Positions 51,784 to 64,000 of a DNA stretch of 64,000 nucleotides are shown piece by piece (the first letter of the stretch is position 1; the number at the start of each line of letters is the position of its first letter). The notes beneath the pieces were generated by a model. That model was not told the origin of the DNA, made no database searches, and saw only the letters and a program-made list of their open reading frames with translations. The stretch is from Datnioides undecimradiatus (Eukaryota > Chordata > Actinopteri > Lobotiformes > Datnioididae), in assembly GCA_008933995.1 (NCBI GenBank), contig WARS01000013.1:6362329-6426328 (forward strand), given 5' to 3'. The position numbers were made by a program, and so were the translations under genes.

Positions 51784-54700
51784 TGAAAGTAACCTGATTA
51801 AACCTCTGCAACCCTCTCTGATGCCCATGTTACCTCATCTGTAAGTTCAGCTGGGAGTCATTCCTTCTGAAGTGATGTTTTATTTTGTTTTTACATAGAA
51901 ATTAATGTCAAACGTGTTTATATTGATTGCAGTAGTTTATTTAAATCACATATTAAGATTCTAGAAATATTTCATATCAGTAATAATAGTAATTACTCGT
52001 AGTAGTAGTATTTGATTATTTTAAATACATGTCAAAGTGTTTAGATACATATTAGATAAATTCTGGCATCTCCCTGTGAAGAGATTTCACTTTCCACGTT
52101 AAAGAAGTTTGAATGCATGAGCAGAAGGAAAGTGTTGAAATAAGAACTAACGAAGTTTAGATTGAGAGTATTTTAATGAGGGCACGAGCATCCTTATGAA
52201 GCTTATGTTACTGTGTCATGTGTGTTTAGGCTGACTCATATTCTCCACATTAACAAGAAAGGTTCGCTGTTTGTTCTCCTCTCACTGTTTGGATAATTCA
52301 ATTCCCACAGAGCCAAAATCCAATAACAGTGAAACAAAGCTCCTAATCCCGTTCCCTCTTTGCTCCAGTATGCAAAGCAACACATTCCAGTCTAACTGTA
52401 TGGGGTCAGTCTCATTTCTCACCCTGTGTCTGGTATTACCGATGCAGATATTGCATACTGCATGTAACGTAACAACATTTGCACACAAGGATCCAGCACA
52501 GATTTGATACACAGCCTTGAAATATAGCTGGGACATTATGGGAAGCACCTGAGGTTGAAAGGCTATTCTGCCTGTGGACACATATCAACTATCAGATGGT
52601 ATACAGTCATATTGCCCAAACCTAACTTTGACTTTAATGTCCTATAAAATCTTTGTTGTATGTTCACATTCTTAAACACCGCAGACTCTTTAACTTTTAG
52701 TGTTGCTGTATTATGCAGAGTCCATCCTTGCTGCACAGACTGTATCAATGAGACGGCTTCAGCCTTTGACTATTCATTACACTGACCTCTGAAACTCCTC
52801 TGAAAGTGTATCTTTGACACTGGCAAGCTCATTCTGACCTCAGTGCATTGAATCAGTGAGGAGGTTTATATGCAGACGGCAGCCGAATTATAAAATCCAT
52901 CTGACTGAGAAATGATGAGACAAAAGATACATTTTGAAGATTTGAAAAATTGTTTTCATGTCTTTCATTTTTATCACTGACATTAAAATTGGTTGAAATG
53001 TACTCATGTCAAAACTGTCAGCCAGTATCCCAAATGTTTAAACTGAGAATATGGACAATAACCAAATTCAGTTAACCTGAGGCTTGATCAAACTTACAGC
53101 AACAGACCAGAAGTCTTACGTTAAGTGGTCATTAACTCAAGAAAGGAAACATCACACTCTTATTTATTGAATAAATCCACTTTTTCATTAAATTGTAATC
53201 CAAATAAATATGGTTTAACTATAATTAGATTCACTGTTATGACATCTACTATCCCAGTTACGGACTTCAGATGCTGACAGCGTCTCTGATTTTTCAGAGA
53301 TTGAAGTTGGTCTGGTGTTGTGCTGATAGACAGATGTTGGAAAAACTACCAAGCCAATCAGAGCTTTGTAAGCCGGATTAAGAATCAGGACATTATCTTT
53401 CTATGCCAGAGCCAGAAAAATGACCACGAAAGTGGCGCCAAGTGTGAATGAGTGTGCACAGCCACACGGGTTATAAGTTAACATCGGTACAGTGACGATA
53501 AGGGAAGTTTAACTGACCCTCACAGCTGTAACTGCAGCGTTCATGCTTACGCCTGGTTAAGTTGCAGGACAGCTACTTTATTCACCTTTTTATCTAACAA
53601 ACTGATTGTATTGGAGCCGTATGTACATATGGCACATCACACAGGAGCTTACTTAGTATGTAGCAGTCTGTTTTTTGCTTTTTTCTTTTGTATATTGTCG
53701 TTTAAAGCAGTTCCTAACATCTTCATCTTATATTTTTCTGTTCTGTTGCTATCATAATTCTTCACTTTGCGATTCTGTCGCCTGCACCAAAACAAGTAGA
53801 CTTGACTGAAGTCTGATTCAAATGCTGTTGTGTTTAAGTAAGAACCTCTCTTTAACAAAAAGTCCAGTCAGCTTAAAATACTATCCACTTTGAAGGAGGA
53901 AACACCGAATGTTTTAATTGTATCATAAGCGGTTAACTTCATTGACGTGGCTGAAAGAAGAGTTAATAATTAAATCATGAAATAAAAGAAGTGTACAGTG
54001 AATTGAAATAATAAATTACATGTAAACATTGTGAGCTAGAGACGAGGTACAGCTACTGCTGTGCCCTTCTGTGTTCTGCATTAAATGTAATTAACAGCAC
54101 TGTGAACATCAATGCTGTTCTCCTTAATTTCCAATCAGCTTCTGTGCTGGAAGCCTGAGAAAGGTCAAAACTGTGTAATCTTGGAGCAGAAGTAATTAGG
54201 CCCAGCACAAGATGTTTCTCTTTTCTTGGATACCAGCTTGTCCCTCTGCTTGGAGTTCTTTTCAGGGCGGCGATCTGGCATTTTGTATTCTGGCAAGAGG
54301 TTTGGAGGCTTCCCAGATCTACAATACTGAAAGAGAGTATGAGTACACAGAGGCCCCATCGGAAAACAGCCATGTCCCATGATGAGCTTGGCATTCTTGC
54401 CTTTTTTAGAGCCACAAGTGGGGTTCGTTCGCTACTTAATGCCCCATCCTTACAAGACCAACACAAACATCAGAACAAGGCAGCAGATGGTGTCAAGTTT
54501 AAGATCTCAAAGTATGTTTTATTAGGAATGCGTCTTCTGGTGGCAGGGTTCAACACTAGCTTTTATAAGGCATTGCCAGGAACCAGGCAACAGCATTAAC
54601 TTGTCAAAACTGATAACATGGTGAACATTTTCAGTCCTATTTACATTTAGGCCATTCAAAATTGTATTACAGTAACTGAACAAAATTCACTTTAAATCTA

Positions 54701-56419
54701 GACAAAAAGCAGTGCACCAGTTGCACTGTTCAAGCTTTCTACTACACAGTCAGATAGCTGTATTTGCTTCACCATTGTCTCTGAAACAGGTGCCCGTGTG
54801 CACTCACATGCAGCGTTGCCTGGATGCAGCAATAACAGCAATATTTAAATATCACTGATACAACAAATGTTAAAAATGTATATATTTTGGCGTGTATGTT
54901 GTGCTGATTGTTATCCCTATTTTTATATACTAAAAAGTGGTCAATGACAACCAAGAACTGATTACACAGAATGGTTGCCAATGGCAGCCTGGAAACCATC
55001 ACTGATGAGCCCTGGTCACTGTGAACGTCATTCTCTGCATTAATCACTTGTAGCACAGCCTATGTAGGTAATGCTCTGTGATTACTTATAAGTTTGCTCG
55101 TAATGTCTCGTTTCTTTGCAGAGAGCAGACAGGGGCCGTGTGTCAGATACAAACAAACGCATGAGAGCGGTGCCTGCAGGCGCAAACTTCACTTTTAGCG
55201 TGAAGCTCAACAATGCTTAACTAAAGTGCCAAAACAACATGGTGAGGATGTGTTAAAGTGCAGGAGAAATGAGCTACAGTGTTTTGACTATCTGGACCAG
55301 AGGGGCACATGCCATGCCAGCTCAGCGGCCTCCTTTAAAATGAAGCCTAAGAGTTTTTGTAGGGTGGGAAAGTTTGTAGACGAGGGGAAAAGGATTTGGT
55401 AGGTCGAGAGCCAAAGCTTGGCTTTTTTGTGCTGAATTGTTTGAGGCTTTGGCACGTGGGATTTTTGGATTGGCTTAAACTGTTTCTGTTTCTGTGTCTT
55501 TTTATGTTGCCCTTAGCCTCTCTTAGCATGATATAACTCATCATTTTTGTGTGGTTCTGCAGAACTGTGACTCCTCTGTAACAAGAAATCGACAGAGGGG
55601 GAGGAGAGCGCGTGCAGCCTGCTTACAACAAACCAAAAAACGCATACTCCCATCTGACTAAGAATGGTTCACTATTAATGTTCATCCCCAGCCGTGGGAG
55701 CTTTTAGGTTACATCATCCTCTCACCTCAGCACTCGCTGGAGGAGCAGGACAATGCAGTCAGCAGAACACTGACGATAAGTGTGTTTCACAGTCAGCGTC
55801 ACTGATGACAAATACCAAATTTCAACATCTACAGTACTAAAACGCTACAGTGGCCCAACACGATGAAATAGAGAAAAATAAAATCATGTAGTCTATGGTG
55901 ACCCAGAACAGCAGGATCTCAATGTGACTTTCTGAATGAATAAACCCTACTTTTGGTGAAAAACGTAATGAGTAGCACTTAAACAGTAAAAGTCCCCAAT
56001 GTGTATTTATTCCTGGCTTTACTTCCTTGCACATTTCAGCATTCAAAGCCTTTGAGTTTGATATTCTCAAACCAACTAGATTCCCGAAGGCTTCAGATAA
56101 ACAACACACTTGTGTTATGTCATGGCACCACCGGCTCAGCTCTGTGTTGACTGTGTGTTTGGCTGGCCAGTGATGAGGGCAGTCTTTGGTTGGTTTGTGG
56201 CAGGCTGTAATCTCCTTAGTCTGGCATGTCACTGCGCTGACCTCAGGCCCCGAGTCTTGCTGCTGTGTTGAGAGCGTTACCTCCTGCCCATTTGCATCCT
56301 TTTCCCACATGTTAACGCTCCTGCGGCCAGAACTGTAATGCACAAACACATCCAGCACCCGCCTGTTGTAGAGTGACACACACACACATCTGGCAAACAT
56401 TCACCCAACAGATAATTGC

Positions 56420-56640
56420 TTGCCTGCTGCATACTTCTCAACATAAGGGACATTAAGGTAGGATCGGGGGAGATTTGTCTGCATCCCTGCCATTTGCTTC
56501 AGGGAGTGGAGATTTCACAGGCAACTAATGCATTCTGATTAGGAGGGGTTTTATTCCACCAATCACATTAGACGGCATTAAACACAATTTAAATGTAATG
56601 CACAAGAGCAGAAAGCACCCTTAATGCAAAATTATCTCAA
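56420..56640. promoter_or_regulatory. candidate conserved non-coding element in trim62 intron
   Basis: A repeat-free block with CAACTAATGCATTCTGATTA, CCAATCACATTAGA and AATTTAAATGTAATG, dense in homeodomain/POU-like words and lacking a reading frame. It is inferred from composition only. Confidence 0.25.
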
Positions 56641-59600
56641 ATTTCTTTAACTTGAATGTTAAATGGAGATTCTAGTCATTATAATCCTCTGGTATTTTGT
56701 TGTGGGGGGTTTTTTGGATTTTTTTTTTTTTTTTTTTTGTTCCTAATTTGAACTTTCTGACCTTATAATCAGACATCCAGACTTTCTTATCTACCGAGCC
56801 ATATCCCTCACCCTGTGAAGTACCATAGTTCTTTATATTCTGAGAAAGAATGCCTTTTTATTTTAGGCAACATGGTTAATGGTGATGAGATTACAGTGAC
56901 CTTCCTCAGTCATGCTACACTCTGAGCACTGGCGCCATCTTAAATAGAGGTTGGCTGGATCGCTGTAACTCTGATTGGAGCTGGACGAAGCTGTGCACTT
57001 ATTATCACACCACTGTGGCCTAAAGTTGGCAGTCAACTCCTGTGGAGTCCACAGCAGCCACTGCGCCTTAATTGTGATGATCGAGACTGTCAGTTGGCTG
57101 TGTGCGGCCACAGGATTGCAGGGCCAGACAGACTCTTCCTGCTGTCTGCTTGCCCTAGGGATGTGTTTCCGCTCTACTTGACAGCAGTGTAAGACCTGAT
57201 AAGAAGGGAAATAAGACTGCAGCTCCTGGTTATCAGTGCAGATTTGGGGACTTAACTTTGTTCCGGAGACTATAGAAACTGGAGATGGTATAGTGTTATA
57301 GCAGCTGGCAGCTGTGCAGTGATGCTGGTCTGACCAAAGCCCACGCAGCTCAGGAATAAAAATGATTACTGTGGTGTTGAGTCACCCACATAGACCTGTC
57401 ACTCAGAGTGTCCGGATGCACCTGTATGCTGTCCTTGATTAGTCTTCTCTCATGCCTACTTGTTTCTCCAGTATCAGGCTACAAACACAAGGGGTCAATC
57501 ATGAAAACGTATTAGCACGTTTCATGTCTGCCTCTCTCTAACACGGGGTGGTGTTTGAAAAGGCAGAATGAGCACGGCGGCCTTTTGAAGCGTTCCTCTG
57601 GAGGTTTAAAAACAAGGCTGTCTTTCACTCTCTGACTGTCAAAGCCCAGCTGAGAGCTCTCTCTCTCTCTCTCTGCCTGAGCCTGCCATCACCACGCATG
57701 GCCGTGCTGCTGCAGTAATGAGTCAGGCAATTTCAAGGGCACCCACGGCTGCCATCTCCCCTGTGGCTCGCCTCAGTCTGCTCTCCTTTCGTTTAGCAGC
57801 TCCATCTCTGTTTCTCTTTTTCACCCCTCCTGTGCCGTCTTCTCTATGTCTCCTTGTTTCTAAGGTATGCGGCTTCATTAAATGCCACGGATTCTAGTTG
57901 GTAACCAGTTCTCTCAAAAGAACCTAGTTCCCAGTCCCCCAACCCTGCTAATTTCCCACCACGCACCCACCCCCAAACATGTGAGTCTGTCCAGCTTGGC
58001 GGTCAGTCAGTTTGGTGTGGCAGAGCGGCGGCGTTCATGCGGAAAGGGAGCCATGGGGAAAGACAGAACAGTCATGTTCCATTAGAGCGGTGCTGGCATA
58101 ATATCCTCATCCAGGCAGGGGCAGTAGCTTGTACTGCACTTACCACTGATAGCACTGATGATGCTTGAGGCAGGCTGCATGTTTACTTCAGCCCGTGCTG
58201 TTGCTGGAGTAGCAGATAAACAGCTGAAAAACACTGATTGGACAATGTCAAGCGGGTGCCATGTCCATCACACAGAACATTTTGTCTTGTTTAGATGATT
58301 ACTTTGGCTCATGCTTAAGTTAAGTGAGTCAGATGACGGTACATCTGTTGTGCATTAGAACAGTTTATGTAGGCCTTCTGCACAGAGGAGGCTGTTTGCA
58401 ATTTGCCATATGTTATCAAGCAAGTAAAACTGCTAGAAAATGGCTCATTTCAATACGAGGGCAGGAAACATGCAGGTGAAAGATGTTTCACAGCTCCAAA
58501 GAGATCAGAGCCCTGGTTTTAAAAAGTATCTCAAGGCTAAGATTATCATAAAATCCATTTTACAAAGTTTCATACACTTAACAGGTGTTTTCCAAAGCAC
58601 AGTAAATCAAGATGCTCTTAGAAATGATCCTAGACTAACATAGACCTTCCTACTTGTTCATCGATACCTAAGGACGTCTTAAGAAGCTTTTAAATTACAT
58701 GATGTTCTTAAGTCACTACTTTATTTTGACCACTTATTGTCTCCACTGAAGGATGATTGAGCAGTTTTGACAGTTTTTGTTGTCACTCTCGCTACTTCTT
58801 GTCCCCCTGTCCAGAGAGCTTTTTCCTCTAGCAGAAAACAGCTGGCAGGGTGCTGACATGAGGCGCTTGTCCAGTGAGAAAAAAAATACCCTACACTTGG
58901 GTTTTGTTTCTATGACAACAATATCATGACACTTTCTAACAATTTGCTATTAGCTTAACAAGTGCGCTGAACAACAACTGCAGACAAGGCTGGTGGTTTT
59001 TCTTTTCTCTTACTGTGGCTTTCGTCAACTCCGGTAAAACGTTACCTTCACTTCATCCGGTCCACTGTCTTCACTGTGGTTGTGCTCTGTGTGTGTATGA
59101 TCATTTGTGAGCCGAGTCCTGTTATCGGTCCAACAAACAGCAAAGACGACAGAGAAGCTACTGTGACCACGAATGACAGTAAACTGGGAGAAAAGTCTCT
59201 GCGTCTGTCTGACATAAAGTTGAGGACAGACAGCCACGACCAGAACAAGCCTCTCTTCTATTTTCTTTGTTACCATGGTGACAAGTCCTATCCAGTCTAA
59301 TATATAATTTGTTGACTGAAACAGAGTAATAGTGACGAAGCCAGCAGCTTTTTAAACAGTGACAAATTTTGAACTGGAAGCAACAAAGAGGGTGTGGCGC
59401 TTTCAGTAAAAGATGCAGGTTGCAGCGCTTTTTTTGTGGTGCATGCTCTCTCCTCAATGTGGAAAAATTGAAAAAATATGCTGCTGCTCAGAGAAAAAAT
59501 GCTGTATGGACACAGAATATTTACAGTTTCCATATTTTCTAAAAGCTTTATCCATGGTGCCCGTTCATCTTTAGAATGTACTATGTATGTAAATTCTAAA

Positions 59601-59896
59601 CTCAGGGAAAGCAAACAGTCACATTAAAACACTGTCACACATGCAGAAAATGCTGCATTAGCTAATGTGGCCACAAAAAAAACGTCATTAACTCTGAGTA
59701 AAAGCTGTACTCTAGTTTTGCACTTGATTTGTTTTTGGTTTTTTACCTTTACTCTGCTGAGCCACGTGTTAAGAAATAGTGTAAGAAATAAGTCAGTCAG
59801 TTTATGAGTTTATAGTAACGATGCTGTTGAACTTTTTTGGATTGCACCCCATGTAAATGAGGTAGACAAAATATTAGACGCACCTCTCAGTGTAAC

Positions 59897-59938
59897 GCAG
59901 CCTCTGAACCGCAGCCTCTGAACCGCAGCTTCTGAAAT
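59897..59938. repeat. 14-bp tandem repeat, three units
   Basis: GCAGCCTCTGAACC occurs at 59897-59910 and 59911-59924, then a third unit GCAGCTTCTGAAAT at 59925-59938 with three differences. Confidence 0.9.
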
Positions 59939-60439
59939 GACACTGACGTTGACACATGCTCCCACCCATGACGCTGTCCCAGTGATTCATTATAAATGAT
60001 TGCTTTGTACCTGTTGTGTGACTTCAGTAGTTGGAGTTCAGTAGTGTCTGTGTGCCTGGAGGTCACAGGAGCGCAGTAGATGCTGCAACCGGTCTGGCAG
60101 GGCAGAGAGGGAGAGGAAGGATCTCTGGAAAGGAGAGATTTACTGGTCATCTTGGAGAATGAAAGGGGAAGTGCTGTCCTTAAAGTTTTGCAGCTTAAAG
60201 TGAGGCTTAATGCTGAGCCCAGGCTCCCTAATGTGAGGCAGATGAGCAGGGAGAGCAGGCTGCACACCGGTGACACTGCCATAAGGGTCTCAGTAAATGA
60301 AGAGGGCCAGTCAGGCGAAGATGTTGTATAAATGGGTAACTTTTCTCTGACTCTGTAGAGGTGGAAAAGCCCTTAAAATGTGGTGAATGTAAAATGAGTG
60401 TTTGAGGAAGAAGGGTTTGGGGCGCATCTCAGTGAATGT

Positions 60440-60960
60440 AAATGTTAAAAATCCATGAGATTCGAGCGATCGCAGAGCAGCTATTATTCAGACCTCTGCC
60501 TTTTTAGTTCTGTCGGTTGGAAATTTGGGTGGATGTGAGCTGCTGTACCGCAGCAGCACTGAGACTTTGAGCCCTGCGTTGCTTGATTAGCCGGGGAATT
60601 AAGACAGATTATAGGTCGTTATTCTCGGGGGTCTGGGCAAGGCCGGACCAGGCTGTAATCTCTTGTAATGCCCTGTCTCCGTGATTTGCTGCAGATGATT
60701 TAATTAGACGTGCTGCTGGTAGGAGTCCCCATTCACTGTACAGCTTCCAACGAGCCATATCTGACCTCCTCTCTGAGCTAACCAGTCACCAGGAGGAAGG
60801 GGGTGAGGGAGGGGGAGGAAGCTGGAAGATGTTTACCTGTTAAATGCCTCTTTTGTCTGAACTGAGAGAGTTTCTGTTTACCTGGCAACCTGTGGATCTC
60901 GCCCACAGTCCAGGTGTGGAGGGACAGGAGATGATTGATAAGCAGCTATGTGCTGGGAAA
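60440..60960. promoter_or_regulatory. candidate conserved non-coding element in trim62 intron
   Basis: About 500 bases of complex, GC-balanced sequence with GATTTAATTAGACG, GATTAGCCGGGGAATTAAGA and CTGCTGTACCGCAGCAG (a near palindrome at 60540-60556). There are no simple repeats and no good frame. The style is that of a developmental enhancer. Conservation was not tested. Confidence 0.3.
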
Positions 60961-63900
60961 GCTCTCACGTGCACAACCTCAGGCTATTTTCACTGTCAGA
61001 TTAGGAAAATTGTGCTAAATTAACATTTCACCATTAACTTATCAGTTAATGCCCTGTTAAATGGTCAGTTTTAGTAATAAGGTGTATGATGAAAACGCCC
61101 TGTAAAAGTGAATAAAAGTTGCGTGTCTCCCCTGGTTTAGCCTGGAAATACCCGATATCCTCATTTGCTATTAAAACAACAGCAACTCTGATATTCCCTG
61201 TGATGCATGGCCAGTTCCAGTTTCTCTGCCCAGGTATTCTTAGAGCTTGTTTATTTCCCGTCATCCATTTAGCGTGCATCTGTGGTCAGGCTCATCAGTA
61301 GGGAGCAGCCAGCTGTATTGTCTGTCCTCAACCACGGTTCCTCTGCTCATCATCGCTCTCAGTATGCACATGAACAGAGGTTTCCTGCTGCAGCAGCTGT
61401 TTATCGTTTAGGCATTCAGCAGAAGCTCTTTTCCACAATAACTGCAATAACTGCAGCTGTAAAACAAGCGGCATTCGTCATGAATTAAGAGTGGAAGCTG
61501 TCAGATAGTTTGGAGAGATGTCAAAAGGGGTCGGCTTTAATCAGGAAGTGAGAACATCCATCTGATCTGATCTGACACTCACACTGAACTCCTCTTTAGA
61601 ATTACAAAGTAGTTACTTTTATTATTTAACAGGTTGTACTATAAAAGCTCATTTCAGATTTTTTTTTTAACCTGTGTGATGCTGTTTTTTGAGACGCTTG
61701 GTGCTGGAAAGTGCGCTTGACTGACTTGTCTCCCAGAAATAGGATCAAGCCTCTTTTCTGTTCATTTTGACACTTTTGACACTGAGCTTTTTTGAAAACT
61801 GTCTCTGTCGTGACGGAGTCTCAATGTGAACAAGAAAAGCTGAAATCTTGATAGCACGTTAGCCTGATTGGGAGCCCCCTGGCACTAAAGTTAGCCAGTT
61901 GTCTGTCACCGCTAATCCAGTTTTGTGTTAAACGTCAATCTACGTGATCAGTCACACAGCAAAAGTGTTATCATGAGGCGACGTCATGATTTTATTGATT
62001 TACTCCATATTACGGGAACAGGAATTTACTATTAGTTCTAATTAACAAAGAGCGTTTGTGATCTGCAGTCATATCAGTCTTGTTCAGTTCTCCGACAAAA
62101 ATTAAATATGTAAACAAGGATGACATTAAAACACGGTGTTGATGATCGGGAGGAGACTGAGCTGAGTAGCCTCGCTGTCTGTTCCACTCATTACCAAATG
62201 TTAAAGCACAGTTTTATTGTTTGCCGACTAAAACGTGACAATGAAACGATGTAGCTGCTTTTACTGTTGCTTAGCTGTTCATTTGAAGCCAGAGATCCTT
62301 ACAAAATCTTAAAATACCAGCGTGGATGACAGTTGACTTCACACGCAGTCTGTGTTTTGCTTTAAGATTCACCAGCTCTGTGTGCATAAAGCTTCAGCCA
62401 GGATCTGTGGTGAAAGACGAGTGTTTTCTCAACAGTCCGCTTCGAAAACCTAAGTCCTGCCCTGCTTTCTGGTTTGCTTCTTCCACGAGCTTTCACTTCT
62501 TCATGTGAGTTGATACAAAAGTTGTGTTTTTGAGAGCCCAGTGAAGGAATGCACAGAAAAAGTGAAACCAACACTAACTTTAAAAAGGTGAACAACTTTG
62601 GCTCTCCGTGCTGTGGCTGTTTCCTAATTGCTTTTGATCAATAATTTACTCAGTATTCTTTATTTGCTGTATTTGTTTGCAAAGCACACAATGTTATACT
62701 TGTTTTCAGCCTTGGCTTCCCTATAATTAGGAGTGCAACAGAGATGGTGTGTTCTTGGGGACTGATCTTTATTATATTCAAGGTATAAACTGATGAAAAC
62801 CTGTGTGGGTTGAACTTGGTCACTGTTGTGCAAAGGAGATGTACATTCACTAGAAACAGATGTTTTTTTCATGCTCGAGCAGTGCCTGGAATTTCTTTTT
62901 CTTTAATATGATGATCCAGGCTACAATGTGGAGATTACTGAATATCATCAGGGGATTTTAATAAATGCAGACCTGACTGAAGGCTATAGTTAAAATTCAT
63001 GGATCTGTACTGCCAGTGTCTGCAGCAACAGTCTGTTGTTTTACTGTGTGACGTGACAAAAAGAGGCGGCTTCCCAAATATTTGTTCAATGTCAGGGGGA
63101 CTGAGCGACAGAGAAGCAGATGTACACTTTATTTGGTCAGATAGAGCTGCTGGCGAGATGCAGCCATTACGCCTGCGTCATGCACACACAGCAGCTACAA
63201 CAGAAAAGCTTCCAGCTGCGCCCAGGCCGCCAAGACGAAGTAGAGGCACACAAATCTGTTTGTTATCCCTGCTGTGTTCGTGTCATTCTGGCTGGCATGC
63301 GACCACATCGTTTCCCACAAGGTGATTTATGCGCCTGACACATACTACATGGTTTTATATTAACAACATGCTGACTATTAGAGGTTTCACTAATCCTAAG
63401 AAGCTTTTTCTAAAAGATGACACGAGCTTGTATTTGGTTGGAGTGAAAATCTGCTGGCAGTCAAACATATCCAAGGGTCATTTCAGGGTGTGTTTACCCA
63501 GTGTGACACAGAGCAAAGTCACTGTGCAGGAGCAGAGAGAGATAATGCACTCCTTCAGAGCTGTGTTGTTATGCCTGCATTACAGTTTGGTTTGTGTCTG
63601 TGTGTGTGTTTCTTCATAGACAGGTGGGAACCCGTCTGGCTATTGGCTCTTTTCTTTGGAAAACTGCAAACCTGAATGTCTCCAGACTGTAGGAGGAGAC
63701 CGGCAGTATCCGGCAAAATCAAAACGGTGTTCTGTGTTTCATTTCAAGGTGCAGATTCGTCCATATTCGTAAAATTCACACTTTTTGGCCATAACCATAG
63801 CTCGCTGGAAGTCCCAACTCACCGTAGCCCCTGTACTCGCCCAAGGACTCACCTCTGTTTCCTATGTTCTTATTTCAGAGTCGGGGTCATAAATTTGTCC

Positions 63901-64000
63901 AAGGGCCGCGATTTTTCTGAGTAGACATGGTTGGAAATAACTATTAAAAAAAAGTAGTTTACAATAAAAAAAAAATAATAGTAAAATAAATAAATAAAAA

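Noticed and set aside
54053..54466. 137-codon - strand frame, overlapped by a second, more basic frame (54165-54380) preceded by an AG
   Set aside because: The two frames compete, neither matches a family I know, and the basic segment is short. It could be a decayed retrocopy, but this cannot be supported.
55837..56400. 187-codon - strand open frame in the trim62 intron
   Set aside because: It is the longest frame in the window, but no splice or promoter context, domain or recognisable family was seen. Length alone is not enough.

Overview
The window is vertebrate nuclear DNA and almost certainly comes from a percomorph-type teleost fish. The genes are intron-rich with GT-AG junctions, intergenic DNA is AT-rich, and the proteins match vertebrate families. 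Several interspersed repeats are of types I recognise from memory as common in spiny-rayed fishes: a tRNA-derived SINE, L2-like LINE tails, foldback MITEs and a hAT-type MITE. No prokaryotic, viral, rRNA, CRISPR or free-standing tRNA feature was seen.

Layout. (1) 1-6465, + strand: prxl2b (prostamide/prostaglandin F synthase), lacking only its first exon, which lies off the left edge. (2) 6466-10363: shared 3' region of two convergent genes, holding a foldback repeat. (3) 10364-20722, - strand: mmel1 (neprilysin-like membrane zinc endopeptidase). It is complete, with 23 coding exons and 759 codons, and every exon phase agrees. (4) 20743-35477: a gene-poor stretch of about 15 kb with MITEs, microsatellites, a 38-bp perfect palindrome, a candidate non-coding first exon for mmel1 and some candidate conserved non-coding blocks. 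(5) 35478-39302, + strand: miip, complete, 9 coding exons, 401 codons, with a TATA-less promoter. (6) 39303-43140: intergenic, with two unassigned exon-like ORFs on opposite strands and a strong hairpin. (7) 43141-48248, + strand: tnfrsf1b (TNF receptor 2), complete, 9 coding exons, 494 codons. (8) 51133-51540, + strand: first coding exon of trim62 (RING plus B-box). The rest of trim62 is not seen, so 51541-64000 is best read as the beginning of a first intron longer than 12 kb.

The genes do not form one pathway. prxl2b makes prostaglandin F2alpha-type lipids, mmel1 trims extracellular peptides, miip is a cytoplasmic regulator of migration, tnfrsf1b signals through TRAF adaptors, and trim62 is an E3 ubiquitin ligase. 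The gene order is informative. In human, PRXL2B-MMEL1 and MIIP-TNFRSF1B are separate gene pairs within 1p36 and TRIM62 is at 1p35. Here all five sit within 64 kb.

I found no clearly new biological system. The observations most worth a second look are the 38-bp perfect palindrome, the two orphan exon-like ORFs between miip and tnfrsf1b, repeats placed directly against splice acceptors in prxl2b and tnfrsf1b, and the inverted-repeat elements. Gene calls come from reading exons, splice sites and remembered family sequences. No database search was run.
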